A stretch of 64,000 nt of DNA from Chloroflexi bacterium UBA4736 (GTDB lineage Bacteria; Chloroflexota; Dormibacteria; Dormibacterales; Dormibacteraceae): positions 128,542 through 192,541 of the forward strand of contig DHIW01000104.1 in NCBI GenBank assembly GCA_002404015.1, in the 5' to 3' direction. Positions within the stretch are counted from its first letter, which is position 1, and each line of letters starts with the position of its first letter. The translations under genes and the position numbers were made by a program. The notes under the pieces were generated by a model, which was not told the DNA's origin, ran no database searches, and was given only the letters and a program-made list of their open reading frames with translations. This document shows, one piece after another, positions 31,528 through 39,856 of this stretch.

Positions 31528-32916
31528 TCAGCTGCTCAGGGCGGGCTCCGACTGCTGAGGGATCGGTAGTTCGACTGTGAAAGTGGTGCCCTTGCCGCGG
31601 GCGCTGGCCACGCGGATGCTGCCGCCCTGGCGCTCGGCCAGGGCCGCGCAGATCGAGAGCCCCAGCCCGGCGCCGCCGCTGCGCCGGGTCCGCGCGCTGT
31701 CGCCTCGAAAGAAGCGCTCGAAGATGCGAGCCCGCTGGGCCTCGGGGATGCCGGGGCCGCTGTCCTGGACCTCGACCAGGGCGTGGCCGTTCTCACGCCG
31801 GGCTCTGAGCGTAATGGTCCCGCCCGCGGGGCTGTACTTGCCCGCGTTGTCGATGAGGTTGAGCAGGATCCGGTTCAGGGCGTCCGCGTCGGCGCGGGCG
31901 ACGGCGCCGTTCTCGACCTCCACGGCGATCGGGTGCTCGGGTGCCAGGTGGCGTCCGCTGCGGGCCGCTTCCTCCAGGATCGGCTTCAGGGCCAGAGCGG
32001 CGGGGCTCAGCTCGCCGCCCCGATCGAGCCGGGCCAGCGTCAGGAGGTCGTCCACCAGGCGGGACATGCGCACGACCGACTGGTGGATGTCACCCAGCGC
32101 GTTGCCGAGGTCCTCGGGGTCGGTCGCGGCGCCCCGGCGCAGCACGTCGACGTGGCCCCGGACCGCGGTCAGCGGCGTCCGCAGCTCGTGGGAGGCGTCG
32201 GCCAGGAAGCGGCGCATCGCCTCCTCCGACTCCTGGCGGCGCCTGAGCTCGTCCTGCATGCGGGTCACCATCTCGTCGAAGGTGCTGCCCAGGCGGCCCA
32301 CCTCGTCCGAGCCGGTGACACCGGAGCGGCGGTCGAAGTCGCCCCCCTGGATGGCCGCGGCGGCGCTGGACACCCTGGCCAAGCCGCGCAGCGAGCGGCT
32401 GGTCAGGAAGATGCCCGCGCCTCCGGCCAGCAGCAGCGCGACGATGGCGGAGACGCCGTACGTCAGCAGGTCACCGCTGAGTGCCGTCTCGGTCGGCTCG
32501 GTGGAACCCTCCACCACCAGGTAGCCGGTGGTGCCCGGCGATCTCGGCCCGAACCTGAGGCCCACGGAGGTCGCCACCGCCATGACGTGCGTGCTCTGGT
32601 TCGAGTAGAGCTGGTAGCCACCCTTGACCACGTCCTGGATGTGGGGCTCGATCCAGGGTTTGTTCTGGGGACCGGGGTCCGAGAGCGCGAGCTGATTGCC
32701 GTCCTGGTCGTACACCGCGGCGCGGTAGTCCCGCTGGGCGGCGGCCGTCACGGCATCCGTGGCCGGGCCGAGCACTCGAAGCTGCGCGCGCAGCGTGCTG
32801 GCCTGCGCCTCCAACAGGAAGTTGCGGAGGGCGAAATACTGGAAGACGCCGACCGCGGCCAGGGCCACCACCAGGACGCCCAGGAAGGCGGCCGTCAGGC
32901 GCCAGCGCAGGCTCAT
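31528..32916 (-). CDS. Two-component sensor histidine kinase (HAMP, HisKA)
   Basis: The 462-residue kinase has two membrane helices (LTAAFLGVLVVALAAVGVFQ near the N-terminus and VSAIVALLLAGGAGIFLTSR at ~160). Between them is a ~120-residue external sensor, then a HAMP linker, HisKA with DASHELRTPLTAVRGHVDVL, and HATPase motifs LLNLIDNAGKYSP, VQDSGPGIPEA and SGGAGLGLSI. The ATG at 32916 overlaps the regulator's TGA by 4 bp. The open frame extends to 33390, but that part is shadow of the regulator gene. The signal is unknown. Confidence 0.93.
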   Translation of the reverse strand: MSLRWRLTAAFLGVLVVALAAVGVFQYFALRNFLLEAQASTLRAQLRVLGPATDAVTAAAQRDYRAAVYDQDGNQLALSDPGPQNKPWIEPHIQDVVKGGYQLYSNQSTHVMAVATSVGLRFGPRSPGTTGYLVVEGSTEPTETALSGDLLTYGVSAIVALLLAGGAGIFLTSRSLRGLARVSSAAAAIQGGDFDRRSGVTGSDEVGRLGSTFDEMVTRMQDELRRRQESEEAMRRFLADASHELRTPLTAVRGHVDVLRRGAATDPEDLGNALGDIHQSVVRMSRLVDDLLTLARLDRGGELSPAALALKPILEEAARSGRHLAPEHPIAVEVENGAVARADADALNRILLNLIDNAGKYSPAGGTITLRARRENGHALVEVQDSGPGIPEAQRARIFERFFRGDSARTRRSGGAGLGLSICAALAERQGGSIRVASARGKGTTFTVELPIPQQSEPALSS

Positions 32917-33575
32917 GGCGCCAGCCGGTAGCCGTGGCCGCGCACGGTCTGGATCAGCTTGCGGCCCGCCTCGCCCAGCTTGGTCCGCAGGTACCCGATG
33001 TAGACCTCGACGTTGTTCTCGCTGCCGTAGAAGTCTCCGCCCCAGACCCGGTCGAGGATCGTCTGCCGGCTCAGGGCCTGGCGAGGGTTGCTCATCAGGA
33101 GTTGGAGGAGGTCGAACTCGCGGCTGGTGAGCTGCACCTGGCGGCCGTCCACGCTGACCTCGCGGGTCGCGGGGTCCAGGCTGATCGGGCCCACCCGCAG
33201 GGGCTCGCCGGTCGTGGCGCGGAGGCGGCGCAAAACCGCGCGCATCCGCGACAGCAGCTCGTCGAAATCGAAGGGCTTGACGAGGTAGTCGTCGGCGCCC
33301 ATGTCGAGTCCGATGACGCGGTCGTGGACCTCGTCCTTGGCGGTCAGCATCAGGATGCCGAGCTTGGGATCGCCCCGCAGGCGGCGGCACACCTCATGGC
33401 CGTCCATCCCGGGCAGCATGACGTCCAGGATCACCAGGTCCGGCCGGAAGGAGGCCGCGATCTCAAGGGCCTCGTCGCCGCTCTCCGCCTCCGCGATCTC
33501 GAAGCCCTCGTAGCGGAGTCCGGTGCGTAGGAAGTTGCGGATCAGAGGCTCGTCGTCGACGACAAGCACCCGCAC
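32913..33575 (-). CDS. OmpR/PhoB family response regulator
   Basis: The receiver domain (residues 1-115) shows VLVVDDEPLIRNFLRTGL, the phospho-Asp in LVILDVMLPGMDG, and the Lys in DYLVKPFDFDELL. The winged-helix C-terminus has LTSREFDLLQLLMSN and VEVYIGYLRTKLGEAG, then VRGHGYRL. It starts at GTG 33575; a TACCAT hexamer (33583-33588, minus strand) lies 7 nt upstream, so the mRNA is probably leaderless. It is the first gene of the operon with the kinase and perhaps the SHOCT protein. Confidence 0.93.
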   Translation of the reverse strand: MRVLVVDDEPLIRNFLRTGLRYEGFEIAEAESGDEALEIAASFRPDLVILDVMLPGMDGHEVCRRLRGDPKLGILMLTAKDEVHDRVIGLDMGADDYLVKPFDFDELLSRMRAVLRRLRATTGEPLRVGPISLDPATREVSVDGRQVQLTSREFDLLQLLMSNPRQALSRQTILDRVWGGDFYGSENNVEVYIGYLRTKLGEAGRKLIQTVRGHGYRLAP

Positions 33576-33621
33576 GCTACGGATGGTAGCCCGCGAGGTT
33601 GAGAGATTACTGAGCTTTTAA

Positions 33622-33734
33622 GTGGGGGAAACAAGCATGTTTCCCCCACGGGCCCCCTTTCCCGCATCAGATGTTGGTCGGCGTTTGGAAGACGGGCTCA
33701 ATCGGGCGGGCGGAGCCCGCCCCTACGGCGCCAT
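33622..33734. repeat. 113-bp double-hairpin repeat, copy 1
   Basis: The unit starts with a perfect 12-bp hairpin (GTGGGGGAAACA, 4-nt loop, TGTTTCCCCCAC). It continues with GGGCCCCCTT and a middle containing GTTGGTCGGCGT, and ends with a second hairpin GGGCGGGC-GGA-GCCCGCCC followed by TACGGCGCCAT. A second copy of equal length is at 41026-41138. This copy sits just downstream of the DsbA-like gene, between it and the start of the response regulator gene. It resembles REP/BIME elements or a small non-autonomous element; no open frame is present. Confidence 0.85.
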
Positions 33735-33745
33735 CTTCATTTTCT

Positions 33746-34351
33746 TTACATAAGTGCGTCAGCGGGTGGGGTTGCGCGCTTGATCTCGAGCAGGTAGGGG
33801 CGGCCGATCGCGTCAATCACCTCGTCGAAGGTCGCCAGGGCCGCCTCGCCTTCGGGTGCGGGCCGGATGCGGACGTAGGCCGCGGCCGCGGCCGCCGGGA
33901 TCACGAACGTCGGGGTCCCAAACGCGCCGTAACGCTCGACCGCCTCCGTGTGGTCGCGGCCGAGGGCCTCCAGGGTGGTGGCTTTCAGGTCAGCCTTGAA
34001 GCGTTCTACGTCAAGGCCGGCCTGGCCGGCCACCTCGCGGAGCACGGCAGGGGCGTCGATGTCCGACTCGTCAACGTGCCGCGCCGCCAGCAGCGCGTAG
34101 TGGAAGCGCAGGAACGCCTCGCCGCCCTGGCAGCGCGCCGCCTGGGCCGCCCGGAAGGCCTCGTTGCCGGCCACCTTCTCGCGGGTCTTCCAGACCTTCC
34201 ACCGCGGCCGCCGGCTGTTCACCTGGGTCAGGGAGAAATAGCGCCAGCCCACCGAGAAGTCGCGCTTCCCCGACTCTTGAACTCTCTGCAGCAACACGGC
34301 TGCCTGGTAGACGTACGGTCAGCGGTAGTCGTAAAAGACCTCGAGATCCAT
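33746..34351 (-). CDS. DsbA-like thiol oxidoreductase with in-frame TGA: candidate selenoprotein
   Basis: From ATG 34351 the frame encodes MDLEVFYDYR, a TGA at 34319-34321 (codon 11), then PYVYQAAVLLQRVQ and ~180 further open codons. Family members (DsbA/FrnE-type thioredoxin fold) have Cys-Pro at this point after the first strand (pattern DYxCPxxY), so TGA stands exactly at the active-site Cys. Later motifs fit the family: WRYFSLTQVN, FRAAQAARCQGGEAFLRFHY and the cis-Pro loop YGAFGTPTFVI. Downstream of the TGA a 5-bp hairpin (GCAGC-CGTGTT-GCTGC) has its loop 20 nt after the stop and G in loop position 2, as in bacterial SECIS elements. Alternatives are a nonsense mutation, or a shorter protein from TTG 34297. 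Confidence 0.6.
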
Positions 34352-34970
34352 GTCCACAAGTACCATCCGAAAGGCCCGCCTGATTCCGACCCGCGCTCCC
34401 GAGACGCTGGCCTGGATCCGTCTTGACCTGCTGACGCGGCTAGTGCCCTTCGCGTTCGTGGTCACCCTCGTCTACCGCCTCTGGCGGCCGGCCTGGCTCG
34501 GCTTCTCACCTGGCAACCTGGGCGCGCAGCTCTGGTTCGGCCTCCTGGGGGGCGCCCTGCTGTTCCTGGCGTCCGGCATCGTCCAGCTGCTTCTGACGAG
34601 GCGCCGCCAGACCCTGCGGGTGCCGGCTGACAGGCCTGACCTGCTGCTGCAGACCGGGTTCTACTGGCTGAACGGACCGGTCGAGGAGGCGCTCTTCCGC
34701 GGATTGTTGCAGGGCGGGCTGACGGTGTTGGCAGGGCCCTGGCTGGGCCTGCCGGTGGCCACCGCCGTTTACGTCCTCTACCACCGGCTCGGGCGCTGGG
34801 CCTGGCTCGACGTTTCCGCGACCGCGCTGCTGGGGGTGCCCCTGGCACTGGCCTTCTGGCAGCTGCCGGGGCCGCCCTCGCTGCTCGGTGTGGGCATTGC
34901 GCACGCGTGCGCCACCTGCGGTTTCCTGGGCCCGGGTCCCTGGCTGCTGCACCGCTTGCGGCTGGTGTAG
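34350..34970 (+). CDS. CPBP family intramembrane protease
   Basis: The 206-residue membrane protein has about five helices and the CAAX/CPBP motif 1 NGPVEEALFRGLLQG (Glu-Glu plus Arg), followed by YVLYHRLG and a His in GVGIAHACAT that may complete the metal site. The family cleaves prenylated proteins or small peptides within the membrane. Some motifs are weaker than usual, so activity is uncertain. ATG 34350 shares the sequence CATG with the divergent DsbA-like start, which means the two 5' ends must overlap. The MFS gene follows 2 bp after the stop. Confidence 0.75.
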   Translation: MSTSTIRKARLIPTRAPETLAWIRLDLLTRLVPFAFVVTLVYRLWRPAWLGFSPGNLGAQLWFGLLGGALLFLASGIVQLLLTRRRQTLRVPADRPDLLLQTGFYWLNGPVEEALFRGLLQGGLTVLAGPWLGLPVATAVYVLYHRLGRWAWLDVSATALLGVPLALAFWQLPGPPSLLGVGIAHACATCGFLGPGPWLLHRLRLV

Positions 34971-34972
34971 CG

Positions 34973-36148
34973 GTGCCCAGGCTGGCGCGTCACCAATGGC
35001 TGGTCCTCGGGCTGGCCGGGCTGGCCACCCTGCTGGCGGCTTTCGACAGCTCGGTCCTGGTGCTGGCGCTGCCCGCGATCAGCGCCGAGTTCCATGCCGG
35101 GGTGCCCGCCCTGGCCAACGTCGGGTCGGTCCTCGCCCTGGGCTCGCTCGGCGCCCTCCCGCTGGGCATGCTGGCCGACCGGCTGGGCCGGCGCCGGATG
35201 CTGGCCGTGGCGGTTTTCGGCTTCTCGCTGGCCAACCTGCTCAGCGGCCTCGCACCGTCGCTGGCCGTGCTCGCTCTGACGCGGCTGCTGGCCGTCTGCT
35301 TCGAGACCCTCGCGGCCGGGGTCGCCACGGCCCTGGTGGTCGAGGAGCTGCCCGCCGCGGCCCGCGGCATGTCGGTGGCCGCGATCACGGTCGCCGCGGG
35401 CGGCGGCACCGGGCTCACGGTGCTGCTCTACCCCCTCCTCGCCCCGCGCTGGCGCGCCCTCTACCTGCTCGGCGGCCTCGGTGTGCTGGGCGGGCTCCTG
35501 CTCTGGGCTCGGTTGCCCGAGAGCGAGACTTGGCGGGCCTCGCGCCACGAGGGAGTGCCGCTGGCGGTGCTCTGGAAGCCGCCCTGGCGCCGGCGCCTGC
35601 TGCTGGTGGGGGTCGCGGGCGCGCTGGGCGCCCTACTGCTCCAACCGGCGTCGCTGCTGGTCTTCCTGTTCGGAAGTCAAAGCCTGCACCTGGATCCGCT
35701 CGCGATCAGTGCGGTCGTCTTCGTGTCGGGGGTCGTGTCCGTGCCCGCGTTCCTGGTTGGCGGCCGGCTCTCGGACGCCTACGGGCGGCGCCTCTTGGGG
35801 GCGGGGCTGGTGGCGCTGACGGCGCTCGCGGTGGCCGCCACATTCGCGGGCGGCCTGGCCGCCTTCTGGGTGGGCAACGTGGTTTGGAGCGTCATCGCCA
35901 GCGCGGCGGTGCCGATCCTCGGCGCCTGGTTCGGGGAGCTGTTTCCGACCCGGGCTCGGGCCACCTCGGAGGCCGTCAATGCCCTGGCAGGGGCCCTGGG
36001 CGGGATCGCGGGGCTGCAGCTGGTGGGCCTGTTGGAACCCAGGCTGGGCTTCGGCGGCAGCATCCTGGCCGTGGCGGCGGGGGCCATCGCCGGCGCCGCC
36101 TTGCTGCTGGCGCTTCCCGAGACCCGCGGCGACCCACTGCCGGACTGA
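34973..36148 (+). CDS. Major facilitator superfamily transporter
   Basis: The ~391-residue protein has twelve predicted helices. The first is LVLGLAGLATLLAAFDSSVL, with an acidic residue typical of MFS helix 1, and the loop 2-3 signature is GMLADRLGRRRMLAVAVFG. A matching VGGRLSDAYGRRLLGAG lies in the second half, with LFPTRARATSEA near the end as in sugar/metabolite:H+ symporters. Start GTG 34973 lies 2 bp after the CPBP stop; the frame is open to 34907, but that part overlaps the CPBP gene. The substrate is not predictable. Confidence 0.88.
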   Translation: MPRLARHQWLVLGLAGLATLLAAFDSSVLVLALPAISAEFHAGVPALANVGSVLALGSLGALPLGMLADRLGRRRMLAVAVFGFSLANLLSGLAPSLAVLALTRLLAVCFETLAAGVATALVVEELPAAARGMSVAAITVAAGGGTGLTVLLYPLLAPRWRALYLLGGLGVLGGLLLWARLPESETWRASRHEGVPLAVLWKPPWRRRLLLVGVAGALGALLLQPASLLVFLFGSQSLHLDPLAISAVVFVSGVVSVPAFLVGGRLSDAYGRRLLGAGLVALTALAVAATFAGGLAAFWVGNVVWSVIASAAVPILGAWFGELFPTRARATSEAVNALAGALGGIAGLQLVGLLEPRLGFGGSILAVAAGAIAGAALLLALPETRGDPLPD

Positions 36149-36235
36149 TCTCGCCCTGTCCCGGGACCTTGACGCGGGCGTTCCGAGGGGTGTCCCACCA
36201 CATAAACCACCCGCCGCTTGCATCGCCCAGTACAA

Positions 36236-36264
36236 TTGGCATACCTTTAGCGGGCTTTCATAAG
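36236..36264 (+). promoter_or_regulatory. Probable promoter of the SF1 helicase gene
   Basis: TTGGCA (36236-36241) and CATAAG (36259-36264) are spaced by 17 bp in the 207-bp gap between the MFS gene and the helicase gene. The start codon is ~90 bp downstream. No other structure is obvious in the gap. Confidence 0.4.
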
Positions 36265-36355
36265 CGCTTGGCCTCCTGTGGCGGAGGCCCCGTTCAATCA
36301 CTTTGATCCCTCCCTCTTTCGTCCCCGCAGACGTGGCTGTTCAGGTCGCGAAGCC

Positions 36356-38737
36356 ATGAGCACGCCAAACCCAGGCGACATCCTGCCCCTCTGGAACCCG
36401 GAGATCCCGGGCGAGGAGATCCAGGCCGGCCGCCTTGGCATCCGCATCCGGCCCGAGAGCCCCGCGGCAGCCAAGCTCGCCTTCATCCCCAACGGCTCCG
36501 AGTGGCTGCGCCAGGTACTGGAAGAGCACAAGGAGATGGATGGCACGTACACCATCACCAAGCCCGACAAGCCGTTGGAGTTCGTCGGCAGCGTCGATTC
36601 CACGCTGATCACGGGTCGCTTGGGCCGGACCCCCAAGGGCCTGGCCCTCGAGGTCACGGACATGCAGCAGCTGGAGAGCGAGTTCGTGGTCGAGAAGGCG
36701 CGGCTACATGTGTCCTACAAGGAGCTGCAGCTGGTCGAGGACTGGGACGGCGACCTCGAGGGCTTCACGGCCATCGCACTCCGCGAGACGGCCAAGCAGC
36801 AGCCCATCCTCGACTCCACCATGCGCTTCATCGAGCACCTGCGGGATTTCCGGGAGTCGCTCGCGGAGGCCGCGATCCGGCGCTACGAGGCCACCGAGCA
36901 GTGGATCGAATGCCCCAAGTGCGAGGAGATCAGCCCGACTTCGAGCGGCATCCACTGCCCGAATTGCGGCGAGGACATGCGGGGCGGCGAATACGTTCGC
37001 GCGGCCCTGCTCCTGGAGGGCGACACCGACGGCCGCATCTACCGCGGCATCGACTCGCTGACCGTCCGCTCAGCCGGCTTCCCGGAGTACCGGGGGATGT
37101 CGCTCGACCGGGTCCAGGGCTCGACGCTCTGGGTCTCCTTCCGGCGCTACGACCCGCTGCCCGACGAGGGTGTCGTGTTGCCAACCGCCAGCGTCGAGAT
37201 GTTCGAGGCCCAGCGCTCGGTCATCAGGCAGCTGCAGATCGGCTCGCCGCGCACCGGCGCCCTCGCGGCCGAGCTGGCGGACCCCGGCTGGCTCGGCTCG
37301 CCGCCCCGGGTGCCGCTCGAGGGCAAGAAGGCCCACCACCTGCCCGATCCCAACGAGGAGCAGGCCGAGGCGGTCGCCCGCGTCATGGGGATGCGCCCGG
37401 GCCAGCTCTACCTCATCCAGGGGCCGCCCGGGACCGGCAAGACGACGGCCATCGTGGAGTCGATCCGGCGCATCCTGGGCCGCCACTCCGACTCCTCGAT
37501 CCTGCTGTCGTCCCACTCCAATGACGCGGTCGACACCGGCCAGGAGCGGCTGCTCGGATTCAGCCACGTTCGCCAGGCCCGGATCGCCGAGCCGGGCAAG
37601 GTACCCCGCCGCCTCCGCCACACCCTGGTGGAGGGTGACGACCTGGAGCCTTACAACCTGGTCGCCGGAACCTGCAACCGGCTGGCGATCGACTCCCGGC
37701 TGCGCTTCCGAGTTTTCGACTGGCTGATCCTCGACGAGGCCAACAAGGTGCGCGCCAACGAGGCGCTGGCGCTGATGCCGCTCGCCAAGCGCTGGGTGAT
37801 GATCGGCGACCTGAAGCAGCTTCCCCCCGTCATGGAGGAGGCGGCGATGAGCTTCAAGATCACCTCCGAGCTGGACGAGATGGTCCGCGACGACTCCTAC
37901 TACGGCTGGGTGTGGGACAAGGTGCCCAACACCTCCCGGATCATGCTGCCCCGCCAGTACAGGATGCGCGAGCCGATCGGCCGGGTGGTCTCCGACCTCT
38001 TCTACGACGGCAAGCTGATCCACGAGGCGCCCCACCCCCGGATGCCCCTGCCCTGGCCGTTCGACCGCGAGCTGGTCTGGGTGGACACCGGCGCCCAGGA
38101 CGAATACCGCGACGCCCAGAAGTCGGTCGCCAACGAGTTCGAGGTCGCGCTCTGCAAGGACATCACTTCGATCATCCGTAAGCGCGTCCGGAAGTCGAAG
38201 CTGGCCGTCATCGCCATGTACAACTCGCAGGTCAACCGGCTGGTCTCGGCACTCAAGGGAATCGTGCCGCCCGACGACGTGGAGTCGGTGGACGCCTTCG
38301 AGGGACGCGAGTCGGACGCCGTGATCCTCTCCCTCGTGCGCTCCAACGACCGGGCCGCCATCGGCTTCCTCAACGACCCCAACCGGGTCAACGTGGCGAT
38401 CTCGCGGGCCAAGAAGCTGCTCGTGATCGTCGGTGACTCCAAGACCGTGATCGGCGGCGCCCCCGAGCTGTTCGGCCCCCTGTTCGAGCACGCCAAGGAG
38501 GAGGGCCTGGTGGCGGGGGTGGGCGCGGTCGTGACCGCCTGCCAGCGGGTGGGCATCCGCTCTCACGTGCAGCGGCTGTCGCGGCCTCGGCGCGGGGACC
38601 GCCGCCGCCACAACCGCAGGCGCCGGCGCAGTCGCGACCAGGACGCAGTGGCCACGCAGCCCGAGATCAACGGCGAGCACCCCACGACGCCGCAGGTACC
38701 GCCCGCCCCCGAACCGACGACCGAAGCGGCGAGCTAG
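36356..38737 (+). CDS. SF1B (Upf1/Dna2-like) ATPase/helicase with zinc ribbon
   Basis: The ~793-residue protein has a long N-terminal region with a zinc-ribbon pair (ECPKCEE near residue 185 and CPNCGED), then the helicase core. Walker A is IQGPPGTGKTTAIVES (about residue 355), motif Ia SSHSNDAVD, motif II WLILDEANKV, motif III VMIGDLKQLPPVM, motif IV MLPRQYRMREPIG, motif V VDAFEGRESDAVILSL and motif VI RVNVAISRAKKLLVIVG. The tail is very basic (RRHNRRRRRSRD), suiting nucleic-acid binding. It should act on RNA or DNA; the substrate is unknown. The start is ATG 36356; an in-frame codon at 36278 is less likely. The site-2 protease frame follows directly after the stop. Confidence 0.85.
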   Translation: MSTPNPGDILPLWNPEIPGEEIQAGRLGIRIRPESPAAAKLAFIPNGSEWLRQVLEEHKEMDGTYTITKPDKPLEFVGSVDSTLITGRLGRTPKGLALEVTDMQQLESEFVVEKARLHVSYKELQLVEDWDGDLEGFTAIALRETAKQQPILDSTMRFIEHLRDFRESLAEAAIRRYEATEQWIECPKCEEISPTSSGIHCPNCGEDMRGGEYVRAALLLEGDTDGRIYRGIDSLTVRSAGFPEYRGMSLDRVQGSTLWVSFRRYDPLPDEGVVLPTASVEMFEAQRSVIRQLQIGSPRTGALAAELADPGWLGSPPRVPLEGKKAHHLPDPNEEQAEAVARVMGMRPGQLYLIQGPPGTGKTTAIVESIRRILGRHSDSSILLSSHSNDAVDTGQERLLGFSHVRQARIAEPGKVPRRLRHTLVEGDDLEPYNLVAGTCNRLAIDSRLRFRVFDWLILDEANKVRANEALALMPLAKRWVMIGDLKQLPPVMEEAAMSFKITSELDEMVRDDSYYGWVWDKVPNTSRIMLPRQYRMREPIGRVVSDLFYDGKLIHEAPHPRMPLPWPFDRELVWVDTGAQDEYRDAQKSVANEFEVALCKDITSIIRKRVRKSKLAVIAMYNSQVNRLVSALKGIVPPDDVESVDAFEGRESDAVILSLVRSNDRAAIGFLNDPNRVNVAISRAKKLLVIVGDSKTVIGGAPELFGPLFEHAKEEGLVAGVGAVVTACQRVGIRSHVQRLSRPRRGDRRRHNRRRRRSRDQDAVATQPEINGEHPTTPQVPPAPEPTTEAAS

Positions 38738-38812
38738 GCACCCCCGCCAACGGGCACCTCCATCCGGTTCGGTCGCCTTTTCGGGATCGAGATAGGCGCC
38801 AACTGGAGCCTG

Positions 38813-39856
38813 TTGGTCGTCTTCCTCCTCATCACCTGGAGCCTGGCCAACGCCTTCCTGCCCGTGCAGGCGCCGGGCCAGTCGAGCGCCGCCTACACGC
38901 TGGTGGGCGCCGTGACTGCCGGCTTCTTCCTGGCCGGGCTGGTGGCCCACGAGCTCGGCCATGCGCTGCTGGCCCGCAGCCTGGGCGTCCGGGTCCGCGG
39001 CATCACGCTCTGGCTCTTCGGGGGCGTGGCCAGCTTCGAGAGCACGCCCTCCAGCCCCGGCGCCGAGGCCGCGATCGCGGGGATCGGACCGCTCGTCAGC
39101 GTGCTGATCGGCGGGGCGCTGCTCGGCGTGGCGGCGCTTCTGCCGGACTCTCTGCCCGCGTTCGCGATCCTGTGGCTGGGCTGGATCAACCTCTCGCTGG
39201 CGGCCTTCAACCTCATCCCCGCCTTCCCGCTGGACGGCGGCCGGATCCTGAGCGCCCTGCTCTGGCGGTGGTCGGGTGACCGCGTCAGGGGCACCGCCAG
39301 GGCCGCCCGCGTCGGCCGTGTCCTGTCGGGCGCCATGATCCTGCTGGGCGTCGGCGAGCTGCTCCTGGTGCCCGGCCTGGGCGGGCTCTGGCTGATCATG
39401 CTGGGTTGGTTCCTGTTCACCGCGTCCCGGGCCGAGGAGTCGTCGGTGACGATCCGGCACGCGCTCGCGGGTGTCCGCGTCCGCGACGTGATGAGCTCCC
39501 CGGTGGTCCTGGCGCCGGACTGGATCACGATCCACGAGTTCCTCGAGAACTACACCAGGCCCAACACCTTCACCACCTTCCCGCTGCGCAACTTCGACGG
39601 CAAGCTGTCGGGGATGGTCAGGCTGCATTCGCTGCTCGCGGTGCCACCCGACCAGCGCCAGGCGCTCGCGGTGCGGGAGGTCGCCCAGCCCCTTGAAGCG
39701 GTTCCGCGGGCCACCCCCGACGAGCTCCTGATCGACCTCCTGCAACGGCTGGCCGGGCCGGCCGAGGGCCGGGTGATCGTGATGGATGGCGAGCAGCCGA
39801 TCGGCATCGTCACGCCGGCCGACATCACCCGGGGCCTGCAGGTGAAGCGCTCGTGA
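38813..39856 (+). CDS. Site-2 protease (M50) with C-terminal CBS-like region
   Basis: The rhomboid-like membrane core has the zinc motif LVAHELGHALLARSLG (HExxH) and FNLIPAFPLDGGRILSALLW (third ligand Asp), with about six helices. The C-terminal ~120 residues resemble paired CBS domains (VRDVMSSPVVLAPDWITIHE, then GEQPIGIVTPADITRGL). TTG 38813 is the first canonical start, but the conserved N-terminal segment (RFGRLFGIEIGANWSLL) is encoded upstream in the same frame, between the helicase stop (38735-38737) and 38813, and there is no ATG, GTG or TTG there. An in-frame ACG at 38750 or ATC at 38762 are the only sensible candidates. The protease cleaves membrane proteins; its target is unknown. 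Confidence 0.85.
   Translation: MVVFLLITWSLANAFLPVQAPGQSSAAYTLVGAVTAGFFLAGLVAHELGHALLARSLGVRVRGITLWLFGGVASFESTPSSPGAEAAIAGIGPLVSVLIGGALLGVAALLPDSLPAFAILWLGWINLSLAAFNLIPAFPLDGGRILSALLWRWSGDRVRGTARAARVGRVLSGAMILLGVGELLLVPGLGGLWLIMLGWFLFTASRAEESSVTIRHALAGVRVRDVMSSPVVLAPDWITIHEFLENYTRPNTFTTFPLRNFDGKLSGMVRLHSLLAVPPDQRQALAVREVAQPLEAVPRATPDELLIDLLQRLAGPAEGRVIVMDGEQPIGIVTPADITRGLQVKRS

Noticed and set aside
36278..36355. 26-residue N-terminal extension of the SF1 helicase
   Set aside because: It has no ribosome site and a random-looking Arg/Pro-rich sequence; ATG 36356 is better.
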